Assembly: GCA_030597965.1 (NCBI GenBank)
Contig: JAUVQU010000043.1
Coordinates: forward strand, 1 to 14,223
Origin: Cellvibrionaceae bacterium
Lineage (GTDB): Bacteria > Pseudomonadota > Gammaproteobacteria > Pseudomonadales > Cellvibrionaceae
Reading direction: 5' to 3'
DNA: 14,223 nt
The position numbers and the translations under genes are program-made. The stretch's first letter is position 1. Each line of letters begins with the position of its first letter. A model generated the notes under the pieces. It was not told where the DNA came from. It saw nothing but the letters and a program-made list of their open reading frames with translations, and did no database searches. This document shows, in pieces, positions 7,732-14,223 of this stretch.

Positions 7732-8355
7732 TTAGGGTTGTTTCATCATAAACTTTTTACTTACGTCCACGATGGCACGATGGCGTAGAAAGTTTCGACC
7801 AATTAATAGCCGGTAAAGATATTCGGAGCGATCCGTCAGGGTTACATCAACTCGCTCTTCGAGTGATCCAAGTTTGATGCTAATAGCCACCACTGGGCGA
7901 CGTTGTGGCGTATTCGTTAGCTGCTTAATGGCGACATAGCGCTTTACCGGCAGCTCAACAGGTACCGACTCTTGTTCTGAAACGGGAATGATAAATTTTA
8001 CCCAAGGTTTACCGTCCCGCTCGAAATCGGTGATATTGACAGCGTGCATTGAGGTTATTCCAGCACCTGTATCGATACGGGCTTTCATCTTTAGCTTTTG
8101 AGGAAGCACAAAGACATTTTCTACACGGCCAATCAGTAATAGATCATCAATGAATACAGGGTTACATGGTTCTGGTTTTTTTATGGCTGGTTTTATTGTT
8201 GGGCAGCGAGCCGGCGGCGGCGTAATCGTTGGACACTGGCAGACTTCAGGTTCCTCCAGCGGTTTTGTGGGCAGTTGGCTTATTAGTTGACAGGCAGACA
8301 CCAATAGCAAACTTGAAGCTAATAATAAGCGTGTAAGTAAACTGGTGAAAGACAA
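7732..8355 (-). CDS. Retropepsin-like lipoprotein (RimB / 'ATP-dependent zinc protease' family)
   Basis: From the chosen start the protein has 207 residues. It begins with a lipoprotein signal peptide ending in lipobox VSAC (Cys22); the next residue is Gln, not the Asp inner-membrane retention signal, so outer-membrane sorting is likely. A Cys/Pro-rich linker (Cys39, 41, 51, 64) follows. The conserved domain carries the aspartic-protease motif ARIDTGAGITSMHA (Asp95), the ERDGKPWVKF strand and LIGRNFL near the end. Databases often call this family zinc proteases, but no HExxH motif is present and the DTG motif points to a retropepsin fold. No ATG start exists. TTG 8355 has GGAG 9 nt upstream; TTG 8373 lacks a ribosome-binding site and would add six residues. 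Relatives accompany ATP-grasp and 7-TM genes, as here. Confidence 0.88.
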   Translation of the reverse strand: MSFTSLLTRLLLASSLLLVSACQLISQLPTKPLEEPEVCQCPTITPPPARCPTIKPAIKKPEPCNPVFIDDLLLIGRVENVFVLPQKLKMKARIDTGAGITSMHAVNITDFERDGKPWVKFIIPVSEQESVPVELPVKRYVAIKQLTNTPQRRPVVAISIKLGSLEERVDVTLTDRSEYLYRLLIGRNFLRHRAIVDVSKKFMMKQP

Positions 8356-8391
8356 GGGCGTAGACTCCCGCAAAATGGTTTGGCGTTCAGG

Positions 8392-8413
8392 TTATGGCTA
8401 CCTTAAGCCATAA
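8392..8413. promoter_or_regulatory. 8-bp palindrome upstream of the lipoprotein gene (possible operator)
   Basis: TTATGGCT (8392-8399) and AGCCATAA (8406-8413) are perfect inverted copies with a 6-nt spacer. They lie 36 nt upstream of the lipoprotein start (minus strand) and 61 nt past the yjaG stop. No T run follows on either strand, so it is not a typical terminator. The two half-turn arms suit a dimeric regulator. The rest of 8414-8474 is AT-rich and noncoding. Confidence 0.4.
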
Positions 8414-8474
8414 TCTATCATATTAGATATATTGGCGCGTTTTACTAATTTATATACTAGGTCTTTACTTTAAA

Positions 8475-9065
8475 TTATTCGAGGCTGATCCCCAAATTAC
8501 TCGCATCCATAGAGGTTAACCAGCGTCGTAAATGTTTAACAATTTCTGCCTGAGGTTTCTTGTCTTGCAGGCGTAAACACACTTCGTGCTGTAGCCGTAA
8601 TTCGTCATCAAACAACGGGTGGTTTTGTTGTTCTGGATCAAACTCTTCCAGTTCTTCGATGAGTGCTATGAATTGTGCGACGGTGCCCTGGGATAATCCT
8701 GAGGCTGTTTCCAGGTCATCGGCGGTGTCGTCGAGGATCATTTGCAGGCAAGAGGTGAGTAGGATGCAGGCATCCAGGGCAGGGTATACGCCATAGCCGT
8801 CTTCTTCTGTTGGTACTGGGGTGATTATCTCAAGTTCTAGTAACACCTTTTCAAGATTTTTCATGGATTTAAGTTGCCCGGCCAGATACTCCCACACTTT
8901 ATTAAGGTACTTGCGATAGCCCTTGGCCTGTTCTGCTAAGCCTGCATTCTCGCAATAAAGCTGGTGGTTGATGGCGTGCCGTTCACATAGGGAAGCTATG
9001 AATGCAATGCGCTGCCAGTGTGCGGTTAATTTATTGAGGTCTTCAGATATTTGAGCGCTAAGCAT
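8475..9065 (-). CDS. yjaG: DUF416 family protein, YjaG-like
   Basis: The 196-residue product has the length of E. coli YjaG and shares its landmarks: W-x4-F-x3-LCER near the N-terminus (residues 17-28), YGVYPALDACILL in the middle, and SNLGI at the C-terminus. It is a soluble, mostly helical acidic protein with no signal peptide; the function of the family is not established. The frame extends upstream to a TTG at 9116, but ATG 9065 has a GAGA ribosome-binding sequence about 9 nt upstream and gives exactly the family length, so it is preferred. It is divergent from the DUF58 gene across 70 bp. It is not a usual member of the ATP-grasp/7-TM/retropepsin set, and could be an unrelated passenger or share the lipoprotein transcript. 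Confidence 0.86.
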   Translation of the reverse strand: MLSAQISEDLNKLTAHWQRIAFIASLCERHAINHQLYCENAGLAEQAKGYRKYLNKVWEYLAGQLKSMKNLEKVLLELEIITPVPTEEDGYGVYPALDACILLTSCLQMILDDTADDLETASGLSQGTVAQFIALIEELEEFDPEQQNHPLFDDELRLQHEVCLRLQDKKPQAEIVKHLRRWLTSMDASNLGISLE

Positions 9066-9135
9066 TGTGTTTTTCTCGGTAAACAGGGCATATTGATGCT
9101 TAATACTAACACTCAATCAATACCAATCAATTTCA
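9066..9135. promoter_or_regulatory. divergent intergenic region with 10-bp-spaced direct repeats
   Basis: This 70-bp gap must hold the start signals for yjaG (minus) and DUF58-tgpA (plus) if the starts chosen here are right. CAATCAAT occurs at 9114-9121 and again at 9124-9131, one helical turn apart, just before the DUF58 start codon. No -35/-10 pair on either strand is good enough to name. Confidence 0.35.
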
Positions 9136-10131
9136 GTGGCCGAAATGATTCGCAGACTCTTTGCAGCGCCCCTAGAGTTTTATCAAGCCAGGTTCTCACT
9201 TTGGTTGGATAAGCGTATTAAGCCTGCGCAGTGCCAGAAGCTTGATAATCGGCGCCTGTTTATTTTCCCTTACCGTGCAGGCTGGGGGTTTATTGTCCTT
9301 ACTTTTTTCCTCTGGCTGTTAGGCACCAATTACGAAAACAACCTTGTGCTGGGTTTATCTTTCTTTCTGGTGTCGTTGTTTATTGTTGTTATCTTTCACA
9401 CCTTTTTTAATCTCTTGGGTTTGTCTGTTCAATACATAGCTTCGTCGCCTGCATTTTTAGGTGAGGATGCTGAAATAGAATTGGAAGTAGGGCGCGAGCA
9501 GCAAGCCAAAGAAAACATTGTGTTGGGCTTTAAAGGTGGCGCGTATTCAAAGGTTGATTTGATCGATGAGGCGACCCGTCGCGTTAAGTTGTTTGTGCCT
9601 GTTAAACAGCGGGGTTGGTACAGCCCTAAGCGACTGCAACTTGAGAGTTACTTCCCGTTGGGTTTGCTGCGTTGTTGGAGTTGGCTCGATCTGGATATTA
9701 AGTTGCTGGTGTATCCCAAGTCTATTGCCAGCCCGACTATGCCCGTGGTCAATGGTTGTGGTGCCGATGAAGAAGGGGTGATTCAAGATGTAGAAGGTGC
9801 GGAAGATTTCCACGGTTTTAAAAGCTACCAGTCCGGGATGTCGTTAAAGCATATCGCCTGGAAGCAGTATGCGCGTGGTCAGAAGCTGATGAGTAAAGAG
9901 TTCGTGGGTTATCGAGATCAATCCCTGTGGCTCGATTGGGCTGAATTAGAGGGTGATCGTGAAAGGCGTTTATCCAACCTGTGTTATTGGGTGTTGCGAT
10001 TAGCGACCACGGATCAGCTGTATGGGCTGCGCTTGCCTGGCCAGGAATATTCGCCATCCACCGGTTTGGAGCACAAACTGCAATTACTAAAGGCGTTAGC
10101 GTTATTTGAATGCGAGCGGGGGGGAGGTTGA
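9136..10131 (+). CDS. DUF58 family membrane protein
   Basis: The 331-residue protein has two adjacent membrane helices (about 49-63 and 70-92), a beta-rich region, and the conserved DUF58 block EDFHGFKSYQSG...IAWKQYARG...SKEF (about 223-256). DUF58 proteins are regular partners of MoxR ATPases; their biochemical role is unclear, although a C-terminal von Willebrand A-like fold is often suggested. The start is GTG 9136 or ATG 9145, three codons later; neither has a clear ribosome-binding site, and the longer form is given. Its stop is 2 nt before the tgpA start, so the two are translationally coupled. Its MoxR partner lies about 4 kb upstream on the same strand, so this pair must be transcribed separately unless read-through spans the inverted block. 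Confidence 0.93.
   Translation: MAEMIRRLFAAPLEFYQARFSLWLDKRIKPAQCQKLDNRRLFIFPYRAGWGFIVLTFFLWLLGTNYENNLVLGLSFFLVSLFIVVIFHTFFNLLGLSVQYIASSPAFLGEDAEIELEVGREQQAKENIVLGFKGGAYSKVDLIDEATRRVKLFVPVKQRGWYSPKRLQLESYFPLGLLRCWSWLDLDIKLLVYPKSIASPTMPVVNGCGADEEGVIQDVEGAEDFHGFKSYQSGMSLKHIAWKQYARGQKLMSKEFVGYRDQSLWLDWAELEGDRERRLSNLCYWVLRLATTDQLYGLRLPGQEYSPSTGLEHKLQLLKALALFECERGGG
10121..10127 (+). promoter_or_regulatory. strong ribosome-binding site that sets the tgpA start
   Basis: GGGGAGG at 10121-10127 lies 6 nt before GTG 10134, inside the last codons of the DUF58 gene. An upstream in-frame ATG (10110) would add eight residues, but it lacks such a site and would place this sequence inside the coding region. 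GTG 10134 is therefore preferred. Confidence 0.82.
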
Positions 10132-10133
10132 GC

Positions 10134-12236
10134 GTGGCCATCGTTGAGCGTTACCTGCCACCCAGGAATAGCCAGCTGTGGTTGTTGGTTTCGCTTGCTC
10201 TGGTGTTACTGCCGTTTATTCAGCATTTACCCCTGTGGCTAGTGGTTGTGTGGGCTGTGGTCGTGCTGTGGCGCTGGCAGTTATTTTATGGGCGGTGGTC
10301 GACACCGGGTAACTGGATCAAAGTGGTGTTGGTGGGACTCTCTTTTGTGGGGTTGGGGTTAAGTTTTGGGCAGTTTCAAGGATTAGAGTCCATGACATCG
10401 TTATTGATACTGGCGTTGTTATTAAAGTGGCTGGAGCAACAAAGGCTTCGCGATACCTTGTTATTGGTATATTTAGGCTACTTTTTGGTGGGTGTTCAGT
10501 TCCTTTATGAGCAGTCACTCGTTATGACGCTGTATGCGCTGTTGTGCCTGTGGGGATTGTCCAGTGCGCTAATCTCTCTTTACCAACCACAGGGCCATGC
10601 ACAGCCGAAAAGCGCCGCTAAGCTCTCTAGTAAGTTGTTGCTGCAAAGTATCCCGTTGATGCTGCTGTTGTTTCTGATTATGCCGCGCTTGGGTAATCTC
10701 TGGGCGCTGCCCAGCCCTGGCGGTAATGCCAAAACCGGTATGAGTGATTCTATGTCACCGGGTGATTTTTCTAAATTGAGTAAAAGTGGGGGGGTTGCCT
10801 TTAGGGTGAGTTTTAATGGCAGGCGGCCACCGCAAGAAGCGCTCTATTGGCGTGGCCCTGTATTAAGCCTTTTTAATGGCAGGCAATGGGTGCAAAGTTT
10901 TGCGGCGCAAAATATCAGCAGGTTTTCCGGCTCCCGGCAGGTGGTGTGGCCAAGTCACGGGCAGAGCTTGCGCAGTGACCCGTTTGCGCCGGCATGGCTG
11001 GTGGCGTCCAAGGCTAATTCTCCGCCGGTTGAGTACACAATTACGCTGGAGCCAACCTATCAAACCTGGCTGTTTAGCTTACCGTTGGTGAACAGCCTGC
11101 AAGTGAATACTCAAGGCCAGGATATGAACTTGGGTGTCACGAGAGATTTTCGGCTGACCAGCTCTAAACCCATCAACCAGCGATTGATGTACACCCTGCG
11201 CTCCAGTACGGACTTTTACATAAATGCTAAAGGATTGAGTCAGCAAGAGCGTAAGAGAGGTCTCCAGCTTCCCGCTAATTACAATCCTCAAACTCGAGCT
11301 AACGCTCAGCAATGGCGGGAAACAAGTGCCTCAGATGAGGACTATATAGAGCGTGTGCTTGAGCATTACCGACAGACGTTTATTTACACACTGGAACCGC
11401 CAAAGTTGGGTAAACACACCGTTGATGAATTCCTCTGGCAACAGCAGCAGGGTTTTTGCGAACACTTTGCCAGCAGTTTTGTGGTGATGATGCGGGCGGC
11501 GGGTATTCCTGCCAGAGTTGTGACGGGTTATCAGGGGGGAGAATATAACGCGGCTGACAATTATCTTGTGATTCATCAGTACGATGCACATGCCTGGACA
11601 GAGGTGTGGTTACCGGGCAAAGGCTGGGTGAGAATAGATCCTACCGCCGCCGTGGCGCCGGAACGAGTGCAACAAAGCTTGGGTGACCTACAGACAGAGG
11701 GAGTGGAAGGGTTACTGTCGTTAGGGCGTTATCGTCATTTACGCCTTGTCGCGCAATTACGTCAGGAATGGGATGCGGTGAATTACCGCTGGCATCAACT
11801 GGTGATTGGTTTTGATGGTGAAGAGCAGGAACGCTTTCTCTGGTCGTTAATGGGTGATGTATCGCCCTTAAAGATTATTCTTTTGTTGTTGGGTGTGGCG
11901 ACGACGGTGCTGGGTTTAATTAGCTTACACCTTTGGTGGCGCAACAGGCCGGAGCCGTTGAATCCAATCGATCGTTATTTTTTACGCTTTGAACAATTAT
12001 TGGCACGACGGGGTGTTAGCCGCGAGGTGGGTGAAGCACCCAATCACTTTGCCGACAAGGCAAAACAAACACTGCCCAAAAGTGCCAATGCTATTGATGA
12101 TTTCATGCTGATTTTTAACCAAGCTCAATATCAACAACCCCCAATAAAAGTTCGTAAAGGCTTTGTGATAGCTGAGTCTCGAATTTTGATGGAGCTTCGT
12201 AAAGCACTGAAAGTGTTTCGTAAGAGCACCCGATAG
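10134..12236 (+). CDS. tgpA: TgpA-type membrane transglutaminase-like protein
   Basis: From GTG 10134 the protein has 700 residues. The N-terminal DUF3488 region holds about six or seven membrane helices (14-185). A large periplasmic part follows, with an intact transglutaminase core: Cys442 in QGFCEHFASS, His486 in YDAHAWTEVW and Asp502 in RIDPT, with GIPARVVTGY between. A further helix lies near 580-602, then a cytoplasmic C-terminal tail of the DUF4129 type. P. aeruginosa TgpA is an essential protein of this architecture with an active periplasmic domain; its physiological substrate is not established. The gene is coupled to DUF58 (2-nt gap). No clear T-tailed terminator follows. Contrast the catalytically dead transglutaminase domain of the 7-TM protein at 6081-7616. 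Confidence 0.94.
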   Translation: MAIVERYLPPRNSQLWLLVSLALVLLPFIQHLPLWLVVVWAVVVLWRWQLFYGRWSTPGNWIKVVLVGLSFVGLGLSFGQFQGLESMTSLLILALLLKWLEQQRLRDTLLLVYLGYFLVGVQFLYEQSLVMTLYALLCLWGLSSALISLYQPQGHAQPKSAAKLSSKLLLQSIPLMLLLFLIMPRLGNLWALPSPGGNAKTGMSDSMSPGDFSKLSKSGGVAFRVSFNGRRPPQEALYWRGPVLSLFNGRQWVQSFAAQNISRFSGSRQVVWPSHGQSLRSDPFAPAWLVASKANSPPVEYTITLEPTYQTWLFSLPLVNSLQVNTQGQDMNLGVTRDFRLTSSKPINQRLMYTLRSSTDFYINAKGLSQQERKRGLQLPANYNPQTRANAQQWRETSASDEDYIERVLEHYRQTFIYTLEPPKLGKHTVDEFLWQQQQGFCEHFASSFVVMMRAAGIPARVVTGYQGGEYNAADNYLVIHQYDAHAWTEVWLPGKGWVRIDPTAAVAPERVQQSLGDLQTEGVEGLLSLGRYRHLRLVAQLRQEWDAVNYRWHQLVIGFDGEEQERFLWSLMGDVSPLKIILLLLGVATTVLGLISLHLWWRNRPEPLNPIDRYFLRFEQLLARRGVSREVGEAPNHFADKAKQTLPKSANAIDDFMLIFNQAQYQQPPIKVRKGFVIAESRILMELRKALKVFRKSTR

Positions 12237-12259
12237 CTAAATCTATAAGTAATTTTTTA

Positions 12260-12294
12260 GCGTTAAGCCTCATAACCGTCTAAAACCTTAACGC
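12260..12294. repeat. 8-bp inverted repeat between tgpA and amtB
   Basis: GCGTTAAG (12260-12267) and CTTAACGC (12287-12294) are perfect inverted copies around a 19-nt spacer, 24 nt after tgpA. No T run follows the right arm, so intrinsic termination is doubtful. It may be a processing or stabilising hairpin, or a binding site for a regulator of amtB. Confidence 0.38.
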
Positions 12295-12362
12295 CTGTAG
12301 GGCTTTTCTGGGCTTGAAGTGCAGTATTTTTATCTTCCTCTCTTGAGAAACTCTTCTGAGCT

Positions 12363-12404
12363 ATGCACAATACGCTGTCTTTCTAAAATGCACATTTAGC
12401 GTGT
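12363..12404. repeat. imperfect direct repeats upstream of amtB
   Basis: ATGCACAATACGCTGT (12363-12378) is echoed by ATGCACATTTAGCGTGT (12388-12404), with starts 25 bp apart. The shared TGCACA resembles the outer part of an NtrC half-site. These may be weak activator sites or chance similarity. Confidence 0.28.
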
Positions 12405-12432
12405 GGTAACTGATTGATTTAAAAACTATAAC

Positions 12433-12449
12433 TGCCTCATTTTGGTGCA
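12433..12449 (+). promoter_or_regulatory. NtrC-like binding site upstream of amtB
   Basis: TGCCTCATTTTGGTGCA matches the 17-bp layout of the enteric NtrC site (TGCACCA-N3-TGGTGCA): the right half TGGTGCA is perfect and the left half agrees at 5 of 7 positions. It lies 72 nt upstream of amtB, a gene typically under nitrogen control. No good sigma-54 promoter (GG-N10-GC with TTGC) was found between it and the gene, which lowers confidence. Confidence 0.45.
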
Positions 12450-12521
12450 GCTTGCCTAATTGAAAGATTGAGCAGCTCATGCATTAAGAGAGAAAAAGCG
12501 GGTGAGTAAACAGGGTATAGC

Positions 12522-13799
12522 ATGAAAATTTTATTGGGCTTAGTTTTGTTATTAGGCGCTCCTTCGGTCTTTGCCGATGAATTGAGTGGCGCTAATACTT
12601 CTTGGATTCTTACGTCGACAGCATTGGTGCTGTTTATGACGCTTCCGGGTTTATCATTGTTCTACGGCGGCTTGGTTCGCTCAAAGAACGTACTGTCTAT
12701 TTTAATGCAGTGTTTCGCAATCGCGTGCATTGCTTCCATTATCTGGTTTGTCTTCGGTTACAGTCTCGCCTTTAGTGGTGACGGTGCTTTTGTTGGTGAC
12801 TTCAGTCGTTTATTCATGGATGGCATGGGAAAAGATACTCTTAGCGGCGATATACCAGAATCTTTGTTCTTCATGTTCCAAATGACCTTCGCCATTATTA
12901 CTCCCGCATTGATCATTGGTGCTTTTGCTGAGCGGATGAAGTTCTCTTCTGTATTACTGTTCAGCGCCTTCTGGTTGATTGCTGTGTACTTCCCGGTTTG
13001 TCACTGGGTATGGGGCGGCGGCTGGTTAGCGGAAATGGGCGCTATGGACTTTGCTGGTGGTATTGTTGTGCATATCACAGCGGGTGTTGCCGCTCTGGTT
13101 GCTGCCATTGTGATTGGTAACCGCAAAGGTTTCCCAACAACAGCAATGCCTCCACACAACATGACCATGACTGTTATGGGCGCTGGTATGCTGTGGGTTG
13201 GCTGGTTCGGCTTTAACGCGGGTAGTGCGTTAGCGGCCAACGGCGACGCCGCTATGGCGATGACCGCGACTCACATTTCCGCAGCAGCGGGCTCGCTGGC
13301 CTGGGTTGCAATGGAATGGGTTAAATTCGGTAAGCCAAGCGTATTGGGTATCGTCACGGGTATGGTTGCTGGTCTGGGTACCATCACTCCAGCGTCTGGT
13401 TATGTTGGCCCTGGTGGCGCACTGATTATCGGTATCAGTGCCGGTATTATCTGTTTCTACTGTACCCAGTTAATTAAGCGTAAGTTCAAAATTGATGACT
13501 CTTTGGATGTATTCCCAGTGCACGGTGTGGGTGGTATTTTGGGTAGCCTTTTGGTTGCTGTATTTGCTTCTCCAGACTTGGGTGTATTCAGTGGCTTCAG
13601 TGAAGCGGGTTATTCAATCCTGGCTCAACTTAAAGTTCAGGGTATTGCGGTTGTGGCTACTATTGCCTACACCGCCGTTGTTAGTTATGCCTTGTTGAAA
13701 CTGACAGGTGTTTTGACCGGTGGTATTCGCGTAACACTGGAAGAAGAGACAGCGGGTTTGGATATCGTGTCTCACGAAGAATCCGGCTACAAGCTTTAA
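12522..13799 (+). CDS. amtB: Ammonium channel/transporter (Amt family)
   Basis: The 425-residue protein starts with a cleavable signal peptide (likely cleaved after VFA, residue 18) and has about eleven membrane helices. The conduction residues align with E. coli AmtB: Asp176, Trp164, Phe123 and Phe231, and the twin pore histidines His184 (VVHITAG) and His334 (PVHGVGG). The protein should thus be a functional ammonium channel of the inner membrane. AGGGT at 12512-12516 is a suitable ribosome-binding site for ATG 12522. In most gammaproteobacteria glnK, the PII regulator of AmtB, precedes this gene; here 285 bp of noncoding DNA separates it from tgpA and no glnK is seen. An NtrC-like site lies upstream, and a strong terminator follows, so the gene is probably monocistronic. 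Confidence 0.97.
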   Translation: MKILLGLVLLLGAPSVFADELSGANTSWILTSTALVLFMTLPGLSLFYGGLVRSKNVLSILMQCFAIACIASIIWFVFGYSLAFSGDGAFVGDFSRLFMDGMGKDTLSGDIPESLFFMFQMTFAIITPALIIGAFAERMKFSSVLLFSAFWLIAVYFPVCHWVWGGGWLAEMGAMDFAGGIVVHITAGVAALVAAIVIGNRKGFPTTAMPPHNMTMTVMGAGMLWVGWFGFNAGSALAANGDAAMAMTATHISAAAGSLAWVAMEWVKFGKPSVLGIVTGMVAGLGTITPASGYVGPGGALIIGISAGIICFYCTQLIKRKFKIDDSLDVFPVHGVGGILGSLLVAVFASPDLGVFSGFSEAGYSILAQLKVQGIAVVATIAYTAVVSYALLKLTGVLTGGIRVTLEEETAGLDIVSHEESGYKL

Positions 13800-13824
13800 G
13801 TTTATAGCTAAGCTCTTCTAAGGA

Positions 13825-13855
13825 AGCCTGCACGGTAAAAAGTGCGGGCTTTTTT
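13825..13855 (+). terminator. Rho-independent terminator of amtB
   Basis: AGCCTGCAC (13825-13833) pairs with GTGCGGGCT (13842-13850) as a 9-bp stem with one T-G wobble and an 8-nt A-rich loop, followed by a run of Ts to 13855. It lies 25 nt after the amtB stop. Confidence 0.93.
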
Positions 13856-14105
13856 GTGCCTGTTATTGTCCTAGGGCTTCTTTTGTCTGTGTAGGCGCTT
13901 GCCCTCAAGGCAGAATTTCTGCGGAGTAGGAAGAGAGGGCTCTCTGGGCTGGCAGGCGAGGGATTGTTGTGTTTATTCCGGCGCCCCCAGGGCATCATTT
14001 CTTGTTGTAACGCAATAATTTACCTAGGGTCAGCCCCTTCGGATGCTATCTTTTTAAGGTAGAATGCGGCAATTCTTTTAAATCTATCAAACTGTTGGAT
14101 TTCAC
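13856..14105. other. noncoding interval between amtB and the MFS gene
   Basis: No convincing gene was found on either strand of this 250-bp stretch. It holds several short dyads: GCAGA/TCTGC near 13911-13923, AGAGAG/CTCTCT near 13932-13945, and GCCC/GGGC near 13983-13993. The word CCTAGGG appears near both ends (about 13870 and 14023). TAGAAT at 14060-14065 could be a -10 element for the next gene, with a poor -35 (TTCGGA, 16 nt upstream). The paired short stems would suit a small RNA, but no known family was recognised. Confidence 0.4.
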
Positions 14106-14223
14106 TTGCGTAATACCTTCTACCATTATCTAACCGGCGTTAGCCTTGCAGCTTTGGCTATGGGCTGTCAGATTGTTTTGTTGCCGTGGTTAGCCGTGGG
14201 AGAACTCAACCTGGCTGCAGAGC
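14106..14223 (+). CDS. N-terminus of a probable MFS-type transporter, cut by the window end
   Basis: Thirty-nine codons are open to the window end. The first residues (RNTFYHYLTGVSLAALA) precede a hydrophobic helix ending in LLPWLAVGEL, a pattern typical of the first membrane segment of some major facilitator transporters. The only possible start after the upstream in-frame stop (14079-14081) is TTG 14106, with a weak GGA 6 nt upstream. Substrate and family are uncertain because the rest is missing. Confidence 0.5.
   Translation, partial: MRNTFYHYLTGVSLAALAMGCQIVLLPWLAVGELNLAAE

Noticed and set aside
8560..8796. Ser/Cys-rich plus-strand frame inside yjaG
   Set aside because: The Ser-rich translation is the antisense of Glu/Leu/Asp codons in the YjaG-like protein; no independent support.
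10110..10133. Upstream ATG start for tgpA
   Set aside because: GTG 10134 has a strong GGGGAGG ribosome-binding site at the right distance, while ATG 10110 has none.
12300..12313. Alternative GG-N10-GC element
   Set aside because: Spacing fits but the surrounding bases share none of the CACG and TT consensus, so it is likely chance.
12441..12455. Sigma-54 promoter before amtB (TTGG...TTGC)
   Set aside because: GG and GC are 8 nt apart instead of the required 10, and the GG belongs to the NtrC-like site.
13681..13998. Minus-strand frame of 105 codons across the amtB end
   Set aside because: It is antisense to the conserved amtB 3' end and its terminator, with low-complexity translation and no ribosome-binding site.

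Overview
The window looks like a chromosomal segment of a gammaproteobacterium, most likely near the Cellvibrionales/Pseudomonadales. The support is the order SPOR protein - cvpA - purF - metZ, which is usual there (normally following folC), together with a YjaG-type DUF416 protein and a MoxR/DUF58/TgpA set. The assignment rests on gene order and protein resemblance, not on a marker gene. No RNA gene, insertion sequence or CRISPR array was seen.

Layout. Positions 1-4149 (+) hold the end of a SPOR-domain (DedD-like) protein, cvpA, purF and metZ: cell envelope, purine and methionine functions. A strong terminator (2880-2909), preceded by two sets of tandem repeats, separates purF from metZ. Next comes a MoxR-type AAA+ ATPase (4191-5129, +, TTG start). 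Its usual partners, a DUF58 protein and the TgpA-type transglutaminase, appear only at 9136-12236 (+). Between them lie four genes on the opposite strand (5137-9065): a RimK-like ATP-grasp ligase, a 7-TM protein with a degenerate transglutaminase domain, a retropepsin-like lipoprotein (often annotated as 'ATP-dependent zinc protease') and a yjaG homologue. Then come an ammonium channel gene (amtB, 12522-13799) with an NtrC-like site upstream and a clear terminator downstream, a noncoding stretch, and the first 39 codons of a probable MFS transporter.

How the genes may work together. MoxR, DUF58 and TgpA are commonly encoded together; the set suggests an ATPase-assisted envelope module with periplasmic transglutaminase or protease chemistry. 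The inserted block is itself a recurrent trio: a cytoplasmic amino-acid ligase, an inner-membrane protein with a dead transglutaminase domain, and an outer-membrane aspartic-protease-like lipoprotein. The nesting of these two transglutaminase-containing envelope modules is the most unusual feature of the window. A functional link between them is inference only.
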